DNA of 64,000 nucleotides from Spirochaetales bacterium (GTDB lineage Bacteria; Spirochaetota; Spirochaetia; Sphaerochaetales; Sphaerochaetaceae). A program made the position numbers and the translations under genes. Where the stretch lies: contig JAAYIV010000029.1 of NCBI GenBank assembly GCA_012523305.1, positions 17,295 to 81,294 on the forward strand, in the 5' to 3' direction. Under the pieces are notes generated by a model, which worked only from the letters and a program-made list of their open reading frames with translations, was not told where the DNA came from and did not search any database. Of the stretch, positions 35,971 to 45,737 are shown one piece after another. The number at the start of each line of letters is the position of its first letter. Positions within the stretch are counted from its first letter, which is position 1.

Positions 35971-36346
35971 GATTCCTCCAATTATGTGGTGTGACTGAAT
36001 CCGTAGCTATGACATCAACATCCAAGTCGAGTAGATTTTCAACAATGACCTCACCGATACGTACCGGGAGGGCAATGCGTACGGCCCGAATTTTACGCAT
36101 TGCCTCCTTGATGGTGTTAACTGGGATTTCACGAGTGGTTTTCACTGGAATCCTTATGTGGTGATCGTGCGATGCCGAGACTGTCGTGGTGAGCATCTGT
36201 ACGGGAAACTCGACAACTTGCCTAGCATAATCATTTCCCCTAGAGCATTGGTAGCCATCAATTGTTAGTTCTCCATCAATTTGAGAGATGCTGATACGGC
36301 ATCCTTTGGGGCAGATTATACAGGTGATGCAACGCTCTTTAATCAT
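35960..36346 (-). CDS. DUF1667 protein
   Basis: A 128-residue protein with the DUF1667 pattern: MIKERCITCIICPKGCRISI at the start, then GYQCSRGNDYARQ, and ending in IPVRTTREIP-like and VRIGEVIVENLL-type segments. The four N-terminal cysteines suggest an iron-sulfur site. In many anaerobes this gene sits directly next to GlpA-like and NAD(P)/FAD oxidoreductase genes, as here, and is thought to be the small partner of that dehydrogenase. The ATG at 36346 overlaps the upstream stop by eight bases; longer readings upstream have no support. Confidence 0.87.
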   Translation of the reverse strand: MIKERCITCIICPKGCRISISQIDGELTIDGYQCSRGNDYARQVVEFPVQMLTTTVSASHDHHIRIPVKTTREIPVNTIKEAMRKIRAVRIALPVRIGEVIVENLLDLDVDVIATDSVTPHNWRNHES

Positions 36347-37634
36347 GGCTTGCCTCCACCAGAACCAATTCGATCGAAATATCCGCAGATGGCTGTTTAA
36401 TGCTTGAAAAAATTGTTTCATTGATTGCGAAGCGTTCCATTTGGGGTGGGTACAACTCGTCAAATGTAAGGCAATCCAACTGTTGCCCTTCACTGTTGAT
36501 ACGAAGTTGTGTTGTGCGTTCAATGGTGTGCCTGACTCTGAAATAACAGGAAGCACTGCGTTGTGGGGAACTTGTATCAATCATTTGTGGGACAACATAG
36601 GCCAGGTTTCCTGCTCGGGAAACCGGCACAAGTGTTCGGTCGGCACACCCGTCAAGAGCCCACGCCGCCGCATGCTTACCGGCGATGCTTCCCGATTCCG
36701 ATACATAGTCGACAAGGTCACTGACATGCACACAATTGCCACATGCAAAGACCCCATCCACCATGGTGTGCATAACGTGGTCCACAACAGGTCCCTTGGT
36801 CACGGGATCTATCGGCACATCCAAACTGTGAGCCAGTTCGTTTTCAGGAATCAAGCCGACAGAAAGGATTAAGGTATCGCACGGAATGTATTGCTCCGTA
36901 CTCATTATCGGCATGTTTTTAACATCGACAGCTGCCACATGCACTGCTTTTACCCGTTGTGATCCAACGACCGATGTTACGGTTGACTGTACATACAGGG
37001 GAATATCGAAGTCTTCAAGACATTGTTGGATATTTCGTTTCAGGCCGGAACTTTCATGCCGTATTTCATGTACACCCTCGACCTGTACTCCTTCTATGCT
37101 CAATCTTCTTGCCATGATCAGTCCTATATCCCCCGAGCCTAGAATGACCGCTCTGTTGCCTGGTATGAGACCATCGATGTTGATCAACCGCTGGGCAAGT
37201 CCGGCAGTGAAAATACCGGCGGGACGGTCACCGTGGATAAACACTTGGCGGTCTGTCCGTTCACGACATCCGGTTGCCAACACCAATGCCCGTGCGCTGA
37301 TTCTTTCAATTCCAGACGGACTGATACAGTTGAGTAAAAAATGATGCTCACCGTGTTCAACGGAAGCGACAAAACAGTTGGTTCTTATCGGGACAAGAGC
37401 AGCAATGACTTGTTGTATTTCCCGATATGCATATTCGGGGCCGGTAAGGGTTTCGTTATAACGTAGATTACCGAACCCGTCGTGGATACATTGTTTGAGA
37501 ATTCCGCCCGGACGTTCCTGACGCTCGAGTACGACAGTGTTCGCTCCTTGTTTGGCTGAGGCAAAAGCCGCTGCCAGGCCAGCAGGACCGGAACCGAGCA
37601 CGACGACATCAACATATTCGATTGGTTTCATCAT
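36339..37634 (-). CDS. NAD(P)/FAD-dependent oxidoreductase (GlpA partner)
   Basis: A 431-residue pyridine-nucleotide-disulfide-type flavoprotein. The N terminus has DVVVLGSGPAGLAAAFASAK (FAD), residues about 165-185 hold a second Rossmann motif (AVILGSGDIGLIMARRL, NAD), and FACGNCVHVSDLVDYVSESG is the second FAD motif. No redox-active CxxC is seen, so it is not a disulfide reductase. Genes of this type pair with GlpA-like dehydrogenases and DUF1667 proteins and probably transfer electrons from glycerol 3-phosphate to NAD(P) or another carrier. It overlaps the GlpA-like gene by 26 bases. Confidence 0.88.
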   Translation of the reverse strand: MMKPIEYVDVVVLGSGPAGLAAAFASAKQGANTVVLERQERPGGILKQCIHDGFGNLRYNETLTGPEYAYREIQQVIAALVPIRTNCFVASVEHGEHHFLLNCISPSGIERISARALVLATGCRERTDRQVFIHGDRPAGIFTAGLAQRLINIDGLIPGNRAVILGSGDIGLIMARRLSIEGVQVEGVHEIRHESSGLKRNIQQCLEDFDIPLYVQSTVTSVVGSQRVKAVHVAAVDVKNMPIMSTEQYIPCDTLILSVGLIPENELAHSLDVPIDPVTKGPVVDHVMHTMVDGVFACGNCVHVSDLVDYVSESGSIAGKHAAAWALDGCADRTLVPVSRAGNLAYVVPQMIDTSSPQRSASCYFRVRHTIERTTQLRINSEGQQLDCLTFDELYPPQMERFAINETIFSSIKQPSADISIELVLVEASHD

Positions 37635-39333
37635 GGCTCATGTTTCCTTTGCAGATTTGAGAATCCGGTCCCTTTTTTACCACATCACAGGCATCTATGT
37701 GTAATTCTCGTGCAATTATGTCAATACAGCGTGCTGTGCAGAATCCACCATGGCATCTCCCCATTTGAACTCTCGTACGGCGTTTCACGGCATCTAGGCT
37801 CGTAGCCGGTAGGGTCGAGTGCAGCGCATTGACAACTTCTTTTTCAGATACTTGTTCGCATCGGCAAATAATCTTGCCATATGATGGATCGAGGCGTATC
37901 AATTCGTCACGAGCTTCCAATGAAAGCCTTCTGGTGATGATATCGGCAGTTCTTTTCGGTATCCAATTAGCTTTTGGTTGTATCTCCATGAACGTCTTTG
38001 CCTTTGCGATAACCATTTCAGCGACATCAGCGGCTATAGCCGGTGCTGATGCCAATCCCGGGGATTGGATACCGGCCACATGGATGAGGTTACTTATGTT
38101 GTCACTCGGACCGACGATAAAGTCTTCTTCGTAAGTACACGGACGGACACCACAAAAGTAAGTGATAATCTGATCCATTGAGAGTTTGCTGTTCAATGTA
38201 AAATGTTTTTTCAGCTTTATCATATCACTTGGTGATGTGGTGTATTGCTCTCGTCCGGGATGCTCTTCCGCTGTCGGACCTATCAGGACATTACCTTCTT
38301 CAGTGAGGACGATGCCTCCTCCTTTTGTTTTCTCCCGAACTTGGAGAATGCTAGGCATGCTCATGATATGCTGTTGCCAACGGGAACTTTCCATGTCGAG
38401 TATGCACTCGGTGCCTCTTCGGTGATGAAGGCTGAAAAACCGATCATGAGCCATTTCAGCTATTATGTCAGCCCAATTCCCGCTAGCATTGATGACAATC
38501 GAAGCAGTACAAATTCCCCTGTTGGTGTGAAGTCTGCGAATCGTGTTATGTTCAATTTCAAATCCGGTAAGGCAGGTTGAGGTCATCAACTTCGCTCCGT
38601 TGAGCATGGCACTTTCCGCAAGGGCTACCGTGGCTTTGTAGGGAGAAATCACCGCTGCACTCGGAAGAAAGAATCCTCCGTGTTGCTTGCTGGTTACATA
38701 AGGCTCTTCAGCAATCACACGTTCGCGGCTCCAGAATTCCCATCCGTCCACTTCGTTCCGTTTTGCTCTGTCAGCCATGAGCGGATAGAGAGCTTTCATC
38801 GCCGGATTTGAAAAAAGCAGCAATGATCCAGGTCGTTTAAAACCGATTCCCAAATCCGATGCGAGCGGCTCCCATAAACGATTTCCCCTTACATTATAGA
38901 GAGCTTTCAATGTACCTGGTTTTGCTGCGAATCCATCATGGATCATCCCGTCATTCCGGCTTGATGTGTGGACTCCCACATCTTCTTCCTTTTCAATCAG
39001 TATGATCTTCATGTTCCATTTTGATAGTTCCCGTGCGATTGATGTTCCGATGACTCCTCCACCAATGATAGCCACATCGAAATGCAATCGTTCCAATACG
39101 TTGTCAACATATGAAGAACAGGCTATTGTTTCTTCTTGGACATCGGGTACTGTGATATCGTTTATAACTGCTTTGTAACCAAAGCGTGCGGCAGTCCAGC
39201 CTGCTTCGACTTTCATCTGGTATGTGTCAAGAGATCCTTCAAGACGAATAGAAGATCCCGGAGTCGAAATTTCCAAAGCCGACCCGTACTTCTTGGTCAT
39301 CACGGATTGTATTTTTTCAAGAGAAGTTGCCAT
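37609..39333 (-). CDS. GlpA-like FAD-dependent glycerol-3-phosphate dehydrogenase with N-terminal extension
   Basis: A 574-residue DAO-family flavoprotein. The FAD motif FDVAIIGGGVIGTSIARELS starts only at residue 85; before it is an 84-residue extension (KYGSALEISTPGSS ... GYKAVINDITVP) that I do not recognise. The catalytic domain ends near residue 460, and a C-terminal BFD-like [2Fe-2S] domain follows, with CRCEQVSEKEV and GRCHGGFCTARC. This matches anaerobic-type glycerol-3-phosphate dehydrogenase A, although the substrate could be another 2-hydroxyacid or polyol phosphate. It is the first gene of a five-gene operon with a good promoter. Confidence 0.85.
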   Translation of the reverse strand: MATSLEKIQSVMTKKYGSALEISTPGSSIRLEGSLDTYQMKVEAGWTAARFGYKAVINDITVPDVQEETIACSSYVDNVLERLHFDVAIIGGGVIGTSIARELSKWNMKIILIEKEEDVGVHTSSRNDGMIHDGFAAKPGTLKALYNVRGNRLWEPLASDLGIGFKRPGSLLLFSNPAMKALYPLMADRAKRNEVDGWEFWSRERVIAEEPYVTSKQHGGFFLPSAAVISPYKATVALAESAMLNGAKLMTSTCLTGFEIEHNTIRRLHTNRGICTASIVINASGNWADIIAEMAHDRFFSLHHRRGTECILDMESSRWQQHIMSMPSILQVREKTKGGGIVLTEEGNVLIGPTAEEHPGREQYTTSPSDMIKLKKHFTLNSKLSMDQIITYFCGVRPCTYEEDFIVGPSDNISNLIHVAGIQSPGLASAPAIAADVAEMVIAKAKTFMEIQPKANWIPKRTADIITRRLSLEARDELIRLDPSYGKIICRCEQVSEKEVVNALHSTLPATSLDAVKRRTRVQMGRCHGGFCTARCIDIIARELHIDACDVVKKGPDSQICKGNMSHDETNRIC

Positions 39334-39354
39334 ACCATATTACCATCAGGATAA

Positions 39355-39383
39355 AGTGTAGGGTGGCAATCGTACCAAGTCAA
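39355..39383 (-). promoter_or_regulatory. Promoter of the GlpA-like operon
   Basis: TTGACT (39383-39378), a 17-base spacer and TACACT (39360-39355) on the minus strand, 22 bases upstream of the start codon. A TGCAA-AA-TTGCA dyad (39390-39401) lies just upstream of the -35 and could be an operator or activator site. Confidence 0.65.
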
Positions 39384-39422
39384 TCAAATTGCAAAATTGC
39401 ACATACTTCACTTGCGTAAAAA

Positions 39423-40307
39423 TTATTGGTTCATACCATCGGTATGTAACAGCTGGTTGGTGAAATGAAGCATTGGCAGGGGTATGTTCAACAGGTCATC
39501 GTCATGTTTAAGGTTCAACATTGAATAGCGCAAGGCGATCGGCGGATGGTATTGTTGACGGTATAGGGCTAACGAATGTGATTTGACGTTAGTAGATGTT
39601 TTTACTTCAATCGGGAGAAGCTTACCATGAAAATCGGCGATGAAATCGACTTCTGCGGTATTACCATCCTTCCAGTAGAATATCGGGACATTGAGGAACA
39701 ATAGTTCTCGCAATACGTATGATTCTGTCACGGTCCCCCTGAATCGGCTGAGCTGGGGAACATCTTCCAGCACAGCTTCCGGACCGAGACGAGCCATTCT
39801 CCTGAACAATCCGGTATCGAGCGGATAGATCTTGAATTGGCTTTGCAGGATAAAGTTCTCGTAATGTTCGTTGGGGGAATCAAGCCGATGAACTTTCGTT
39901 GCGCTACCGGTGTGCACGAGATGATTGAGCAATTGTTCAACCAGCCATGCAGGAACCGGACGTCTCGGTCGCAATCGGCGGAATCTTGAATTCTCTCTTG
40001 CCAGTTGGCTCGCAGTTTCATTCCAGAGCGCCTTTGCATCGGGATACGACACATCGAGTTCGCCGTACATCGACTCCAGCGTCGCATCAAGAAACGCATC
40101 TACTTTTCGATAATTCTTAGTCTTAAGCCAGATGTTTACTGCTTCAGGCAATCCTCCGACTACAAGGTAATCCCGCAGCGCACACTGCAACTGAAGCAGC
40201 ACATCTGATCGGAGACACTCGATGACATCATGGTTGCCCACATATTCGACAAGCCGGGACATGCCGCTTGCATCGAGAAATCCAATAAATCCGACAAGCT
40301 TCCGCAC
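39423..40307 (-). pseudogene. DUF4143 ATPase, 5'-truncated remnant
   Basis: An open frame of 294 codons that corresponds only to the C-terminal two thirds of AAA_14/DUF4143 proteins (normally 400-450 residues). The DUF4143 part is intact: DYLVVGGLPEAVNIWL, QFKIYPLDTGLFRRMARL, and the nuclease-like ending YWKDGNTAEVDFIADF ... PIEVKTSTN. The Walker A and B ATPase part is missing; the frame joins the family at about the FLDASG segment. It begins at a GTG whose G is the last base of the aconitase stop (TAGTG), with no ribosome site. It most likely lost its 5' end when the neighbouring DNA was rearranged; it may still be translated by coupling. Confidence 0.7.
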
Positions 40308-42934
40308 TAGCTTTGACTCAGCTTGCTGCGTAGTACGAAGGGAAGGATTCCACCATTGAGGTAGTAGGCGATTTCAGTTTCAGAATCCAATCTGGCGATT
40401 GCACTGAATTCAATCACCGACCGATCTTGTTTCACTGCCTGTATCACAAGCCGTTGTTGGATTGTCCACTGTTGTGGCAATGCTATGGTGAATTGTTCAT
40501 GGCCGTCCAATTTCAGTGATTGGTAACTCTCTCCTTCGGCGAACACCAACGGAAGAATCCCCATGCCCACGAGATTGCTTCTATGAATTCGCTCGAACGA
40601 TTGGGCGATCACCGCCCGTACCCCAAGCAGTTTCGGACCTTTCGCAGCCCAATCTCTCGAAGAACCGGTACCATATTCCTTCCCAGCCAGGATTATCGTG
40701 GCGGTGTTTTCCTTCATATAAGCCATTGCAGCATCATAGACGTGAAGTAATGTTCCTTCAGGAAGCTTTCGAGTGAATCCCCCCACCTGCGGCGCTGACA
40801 ACTGTTGGCGTATACGGATATTCGCAAAGGTACCCCTTGCCATTACTTCGTGGTTTCCCCGTCGCGAACCGTAGGAATTAAAGTCTTCCTTCTTGATGCC
40901 CTTTGAAGCAAGATAGACACCGGCAGGATATGTGGCGTCGATCGATCCGGCAGGGCTAATGTGGTCTGTGGTAACCGAATCGGCCATGACCAGCAATGCC
41001 CTGGCCTTGCTTATCGGTGAAACATCCTCTAGTTTGGAGGTAATTCCTTCAACAAATGGTGGCCGTGCGATATAGGTGGAGTTCTTGTCCCATTGATAGG
41101 TGTTCCCTTGTGGTATTTCCAATGATTTCCACAATTCATCACCTGTAAAGATATCAGCATAGCGAGAACTAAAGGCCTTGGCTGACACGTGCTTGTTCAT
41201 CAATTCTATTATTTCTCTGTCATCGGGCCAGATATCTGCAAGATACACCGGTTTCCCATCGGCATCCTCTCCCAGAGGGTCCGTTGAAAAATCGATATGC
41301 ATGGTACCTGCCAAGGCATAGGCAACCACCAGTGGCGGGCTCATAAGAAATGAAGCTGCCACGCGTTGGTGGATGCGTCCTTCAAAGTTTCTGTTGCCTG
41401 AAAGGGCGGCTGACAAGAGGAGATTGTTTTGCGCATGTGCTTTTTCCACTTCAGGGTGCAAAGGCCCTGAATTCCCTATACAGGTGGTGCATCCGAAAGC
41501 GGCGATATTGAAACCGAGTTGTTCAAGTGATCCCAACAATTCGGATTCGCTGAGATAATCTTCGACGACTTTTGATCCGGGAGCAAAGGATGTCTTCACC
41601 CATGGAGCTACTTTCAAGGACTTATTACAGGCATTCCTGGCAAGTAATGCCGCACTGATGAGCACTGCGGGATTGGACGTATTGGTGCAACTGGTTATTG
41701 CCGCTATGGCAACCGCACCATCTTTGATGGTTTTTTTCACGCCGTTGATCTGGACGTCCGCACAGCGATTGGTATCGATCAAATGCCCTATCGTGGCTTT
41801 GGCAGCACTGAGCGTGATTCTGTCCTGGGGTCTCGAAGGACCTGCGATAGAAGGCTCTACTGTCGACAGATCCAGCGAAAGTACGTCGTTGTAATGAGGT
41901 TCGCACGTCGGATCGTAGAACAGCATGTTTGCTTTTGTGAAGGCTTCGGTCAGTTCTGCTTGACCCTTACGCCCCGTGAGCTCCAAGTATTCGATGGTTC
42001 GTTCGTCAATGGGGAAAAATCCCATTGTAGCACCGTACTCCGGACTCATGTTCGCCACGGTTGCCCTGTCGGCGACGGTAAGATTTGGCAGAGCCGGTCC
42101 AAAGAATTCAACAAAGCATCCCACCACTCCTTTCTTGCGAAGCATTTCAGTCACGGTAAGCACCACATCGGTTGCGGTGCAACCGGCAGCCAATGTACCA
42201 GAAAGCTTGAACCCGACGACCTTCGGAATAATCATCCAATATGGTTGTCCGAGCATCGCAGCTTCAGCTTCGATGCCACCGACTCCCCATCCCATCACAC
42301 CGAGACCATTGATCATGGTGGTATGACTGTCGGTCCCTACGACGCTGTCACAATAGATCGTACCGTTATTTTCAACTGTTACCGGTGCGAGGTGCTCGAG
42401 ATTTACCTGATGGCAAATACCTGAACTCGGCGGAACGATTCTCAGATTGTCGAACGCTCCCTGCGCCCACTTCAAGAGCTTGTAGCGTTCGGTATTGCGT
42501 TGGTATTCCAAACGTACATTTTCTTCGATTGCTTTTGAAGTACCGTACGCATCGATCTGTACCGAATGGTCGATGACCAAATCAACGGGAATGACGGGAT
42601 TGATTGCATTGGGATCGGCTTTGGCTTCAACCATCGCATCACGCAACGCACAGAGATCGGCAACGGCAGGAACCCCTGTGAAATCCTGCATCAGCACTCG
42701 TGCGGGGTAAAATGGGATTTCAATCGCAGAGTCCGTATTTGCGTGCTCCATGAACGCTTCGACAGTACTCCATGGTGTTTTACCTTCACCGCATGAGCGC
42801 AGAATATTTTCCAGCATGACCCGTAGTGAATAGGGAAGGGCTTTCACTTTCTGTGGATCTATCGAAGTGATATCCCAATAGTTATAAGATCTGCGGTGGG
42901 TAACTACAGTTGCCAATCGTTTTGCAATGTCCAT
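40307..42934 (-). CDS. acnA: Aconitate hydratase
   Basis: An 875-residue AcnA/IRP-type aconitase interconverting citrate and isocitrate. Cluster ligands appear in AITSCTNTSNPAVLISAALLA (cut here to the cysteine region near residue 410) and FGCTTCIGNSGPLHPEV near 480; VVGTDSHTTMINGLGV and the C-terminal swivel motif GKEYGTGSSRDWAAKG with RSNLVGMGILPL are also intact. The length matches AcnA (about 890). The ribosome site CGGAGG precedes the ATG. In an anaerobe it would serve glutamate synthesis through a partial citric acid cycle; no citrate synthase or isocitrate dehydrogenase gene is in the window. A possible promoter is TTGATT-18-TATGCT within 42957-42986. Confidence 0.94.
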   Translation of the reverse strand: MDIAKRLATVVTHRRSYNYWDITSIDPQKVKALPYSLRVMLENILRSCGEGKTPWSTVEAFMEHANTDSAIEIPFYPARVLMQDFTGVPAVADLCALRDAMVEAKADPNAINPVIPVDLVIDHSVQIDAYGTSKAIEENVRLEYQRNTERYKLLKWAQGAFDNLRIVPPSSGICHQVNLEHLAPVTVENNGTIYCDSVVGTDSHTTMINGLGVMGWGVGGIEAEAAMLGQPYWMIIPKVVGFKLSGTLAAGCTATDVVLTVTEMLRKKGVVGCFVEFFGPALPNLTVADRATVANMSPEYGATMGFFPIDERTIEYLELTGRKGQAELTEAFTKANMLFYDPTCEPHYNDVLSLDLSTVEPSIAGPSRPQDRITLSAAKATIGHLIDTNRCADVQINGVKKTIKDGAVAIAAITSCTNTSNPAVLISAALLARNACNKSLKVAPWVKTSFAPGSKVVEDYLSESELLGSLEQLGFNIAAFGCTTCIGNSGPLHPEVEKAHAQNNLLLSAALSGNRNFEGRIHQRVAASFLMSPPLVVAYALAGTMHIDFSTDPLGEDADGKPVYLADIWPDDREIIELMNKHVSAKAFSSRYADIFTGDELWKSLEIPQGNTYQWDKNSTYIARPPFVEGITSKLEDVSPISKARALLVMADSVTTDHISPAGSIDATYPAGVYLASKGIKKEDFNSYGSRRGNHEVMARGTFANIRIRQQLSAPQVGGFTRKLPEGTLLHVYDAAMAYMKENTATIILAGKEYGTGSSRDWAAKGPKLLGVRAVIAQSFERIHRSNLVGMGILPLVFAEGESYQSLKLDGHEQFTIALPQQWTIQQRLVIQAVKQDRSVIEFSAIARLDSETEIAYYLNGGILPFVLRSKLSQS

Positions 42935-42999
42935 TTCAACCTCCGGTTAGGTAAAAGCATACATAAACCAAGGCCAATCAATCAAGATACCGCAATTCG

Positions 43000-43016
43000 T
43001 CATAGTCGCACTATGA
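43000..43016 (-). terminator. Short hairpin after SDR gene
   Basis: TCATAGT-CGC-ACTATGA, a 7-bp stem with a three-base loop, 27 bases downstream of the SDR stop. No T-run follows on the minus strand, so its role as a terminator is uncertain; it could equally be an operator upstream of acnA. Confidence 0.3.
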
Positions 43017-43042
43017 TCGCCAGTTGTTTTAGAAAGAAAGAT

Positions 43043-43858
43043 TCAGTTGCCGACCAAGAACTTTTTTGCTGAGAGTTTACAAACCAATGCGTCGCTGGTC
43101 CGCGGAAAGTGGCGGTAGAGGAAACTAGCCGTCTTGCCCAATGCGGTCAGCGTCATTTCCTTTTTTCGCCTGCGAACGCATACTAGCACCTGTCGTGCCA
43201 CTTCATTTCGTGTCTGGTGGTTCTTTGCCCGTTTTAACGGGATGAGTTTTCCGTTATTGTCGTAGATTACCTTACCGCTGTCAAAGTCAGTGAATCCAAC
43301 ATGGAGTATGCCGACATGAACATCATCTTGATACAATTCTGCCCTCAATGACTCGCTAAGGTTTTTCAGAGCCAGCTTCGCAGCCCCGTACGGACCGACT
43401 TCCGGCAATCCGTGCAGTGCTGTCAAACTTGAGATGAAGACGATGCTTCCACGACTTTTTTTCAAAGGGCCGATAGCATAATGGGTCAGAGCCACAGGGC
43501 CAAGGTAATTGACTTTCATCATCTCCTCGATGATGTTGCACGATGAGGCTTCGATTGAACCACGCATCGACATGCCCGCATTGTTCACCAATACGTCAAG
43601 ACGGCCTTTCTGTGTGATAACGGTGGCAATGAGTTGTGAACACGATTGATAATCACGGATGTCGCATTCCAGGGCCTCAATCGAATAGTGATCTTTGAGA
43701 AATTCCTCTTTGGTGGCTTCAAGCGTTGTCTTGTCCCGTCCGCAAATATAGACAAAACACCCTAGTTTGCAAAATTCACGGGCGGTTTCTTTACCGATAC
43801 CCTTATTTCCGCCTGTCACAAGCACCACCGAATCCTGACCCAAAGAGGTTCTTTTCAT
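43043..43858 (-). CDS. SDR-family oxidoreductase
   Basis: A 271-residue short-chain dehydrogenase/reductase. The cofactor motif VTGGNKGIGKETAREF is at residue 14, NNAGMSMRG near 90, and the catalytic serine with YGAAK near 140-158. The arginine and basic residues after the first strand (YICGRDKTT) favour NADP. Substrate is unknown. The C terminus is hydrophobic and basic. It lies 45 bases after the secreted RCC1 gene and 108 bases before acnA on the same strand. Confidence 0.88.
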   Translation of the reverse strand: MKRTSLGQDSVVLVTGGNKGIGKETAREFCKLGCFVYICGRDKTTLEATKEEFLKDHYSIEALECDIRDYQSCSQLIATVITQKGRLDVLVNNAGMSMRGSIEASSCNIIEEMMKVNYLGPVALTHYAIGPLKKSRGSIVFISSLTALHGLPEVGPYGAAKLALKNLSESLRAELYQDDVHVGILHVGFTDFDSGKVIYDNNGKLIPLKRAKNHQTRNEVARQVLVCVRRRKKEMTLTALGKTASFLYRHFPRTSDALVCKLSAKKFLVGN

Positions 43859-43903
43859 GCTCTGCCTCCATCAACCACACATTTCGTTTCTTTTCTTCTG
43901 TGC

Positions 43904-45676
43904 TTACGGTAATTCAACGAACACCGGACCGGATTCCCATTCGGGCAGGTCAACTCCCAGCTGGCCACTTCCATGGTAACCGGTGGTAATCACCTGATTG
44001 TCATTGGTGAGCACCATGTTGTGGTACCAACCGCAGCAGACGTTCTTGACATTCTCCATCACAGGGTATGGCCATACGTTTGGTTGATAGGCAAATCCAT
44101 CCGCTTGTCCGAAACGGTTGTCTCCCATCACCCATAACCTGTCGGAGCCGTCAATATAAGCACTGTGGTTGCGTCCCGCACTTACGGTGACAACATCGTC
44201 AGCTACTTTGATGAAAGAATGTGAATCTGTCTGATTGCCGTTTCCCAATTGGCCTTCCTCATTGGCTCCTGTTGCCCATAACTGTCCGTCTTTGTCTATA
44301 TACAGGCTATGAAAGGCTCCGGCAGCAATGGATACTACGTGTTCAGCTACTTTAACGAATGTAGTCTTCGCATCAAGGGTGTTGTCTCCCAATTGGCCGT
44401 ATGCATTATTGCCCGTTGCCCACAGAACTCCGTCGGTATCCAGAGCAAGCGAATGATATCCACCGCAGGCAACCTCTTTCATATTGCTTGCCACAGGGAC
44501 AAACCCGGCGTTGTCGGTGGCGGTTTTGTTTCCTAATTGGCCATTGCGATTGGCTCCTGTCGCCCACAGCCTTCCATCCTTAGTGATGGCCATTGAATGG
44601 TACCAGCCGGCTGACATCGTCATGACATCATCGAGTAAATTCACCGGGTAGGGGATGCTCGTGAAATCGCTGATGCCGAGTTGACCGTATTCGTTGGCAC
44701 CCCATCCCCACAAAGATCCATCTGAGCGCATAGCTAATGAATAACGTGCGTTGGCATCGATTGCGGTAAAAGGTTGCGATATTTCCTTAAATATCGAAGT
44801 CTTCTCAGTATCGTACAAACCAAGTTGGCCATCTTCGTTGCTTCCCGCACCCATGATACGGTAATTATCCAACAGTACCAACGAGTGGTACCCACCCGTG
44901 GCGATATCTATTACCAGAGTTTGTTTTCTAGCTTTCGGCGGAATCGGGATCACCTTTGGCCACAATTCAGCATAGAATTCAGAAACCGGTTCTTCAATCG
45001 GTAAAGATACTACTTTTTTGCCACTGTCTAGGTCTGTCAATGCAATTTCATTGATGACGATATTGCCTTTGTTGCCATCAGCATCGAAATCGATTGACCA
45101 TGACCCTGAAATATCAAACTCTCCTGAAGGCAAGACATTGCCTTTAAGCATCTCAATTGTACCGTCTTGAGCAAATATCCACGTGTTCAAACCATACAAA
45201 GGCCCGTCAACAGTGATCGAGTAGAAACCAGGGTACAGCACATCAGGATGGCTATCGTACGAATAGCTGAGGTAATTTGGTGGAATCTCACGGTTACGTT
45301 CAAGTCGGAGCACTGAAAATTCACGGATAATTGCCATGGTATAGTCGCCCTGACTTCCTTCTGATGGCAACCTTACGATATTGTCCATCAACTTGGCAGG
45401 TGAATCACCATACACTTGTGCGAGTGCCTGTGATAGATGGATAGTTTGTTGTGCCGATCTAAGCAGCGCAGCCTTTTCCGAAAGATAGAACGGCAATCCT
45501 TGAGCAGATGTTTTTTCAAGGATGGTACCAACGGAAGTCGTCGCATCGACAAGGCGTTCAAGAAAAGTCGTATCGGTCGTGATCACGTTTGAATCTTGTC
45601 CGATTGCATGGATGTTGAAGCTGCATGCTAGCAGCATCATCACTATAACTCCTGCGGTTCGCCTTGTTTTTCTCAT
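43904..45676 (-). CDS. Secreted RCC1-repeat protein
   Basis: A 590-residue protein with an N-terminal signal peptide (GVIVMMLLACSFNIHAIGQD), a 240-residue N-terminal region of unknown fold containing a short beta-rich segment (YSYDSHPDVLYPGFYSITVD), and then seven RCC1-type repeats, each ending in a GANxxGQLG-like turn (for example GWGANEYGQLG, ATGANRNGQLG, ATGNNAYGQLG, ATGANEEGQLG). Seven repeats make a complete beta-propeller. Its partner is unknown; bacterial RCC1 proteins are often surface or secreted. The ATG at 45676 is chosen because the signal peptide begins there; a longer reading to 45718 adds a non-signal stretch. A related protein is encoded at 50350. Confidence 0.82.
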   Translation of the reverse strand: MRKTRRTAGVIVMMLLACSFNIHAIGQDSNVITTDTTFLERLVDATTSVGTILEKTSAQGLPFYLSEKAALLRSAQQTIHLSQALAQVYGDSPAKLMDNIVRLPSEGSQGDYTMAIIREFSVLRLERNREIPPNYLSYSYDSHPDVLYPGFYSITVDGPLYGLNTWIFAQDGTIEMLKGNVLPSGEFDISGSWSIDFDADGNKGNIVINEIALTDLDSGKKVVSLPIEEPVSEFYAELWPKVIPIPPKARKQTLVIDIATGGYHSLVLLDNYRIMGAGSNEDGQLGLYDTEKTSIFKEISQPFTAIDANARYSLAMRSDGSLWGWGANEYGQLGISDFTSIPYPVNLLDDVMTMSAGWYHSMAITKDGRLWATGANRNGQLGNKTATDNAGFVPVASNMKEVACGGYHSLALDTDGVLWATGNNAYGQLGDNTLDAKTTFVKVAEHVVSIAAGAFHSLYIDKDGQLWATGANEEGQLGNGNQTDSHSFIKVADDVVTVSAGRNHSAYIDGSDRLWVMGDNRFGQADGFAYQPNVWPYPVMENVKNVCCGWYHNMVLTNDNQVITTGYHGSGQLGVDLPEWESGPVFVELP

Positions 45677-45737
45677 ACCTGAACATTCCCTGAAATGTGC
45701 GTGTGATGTGAAAATCATAAATCGTTAGAGAAGATGA

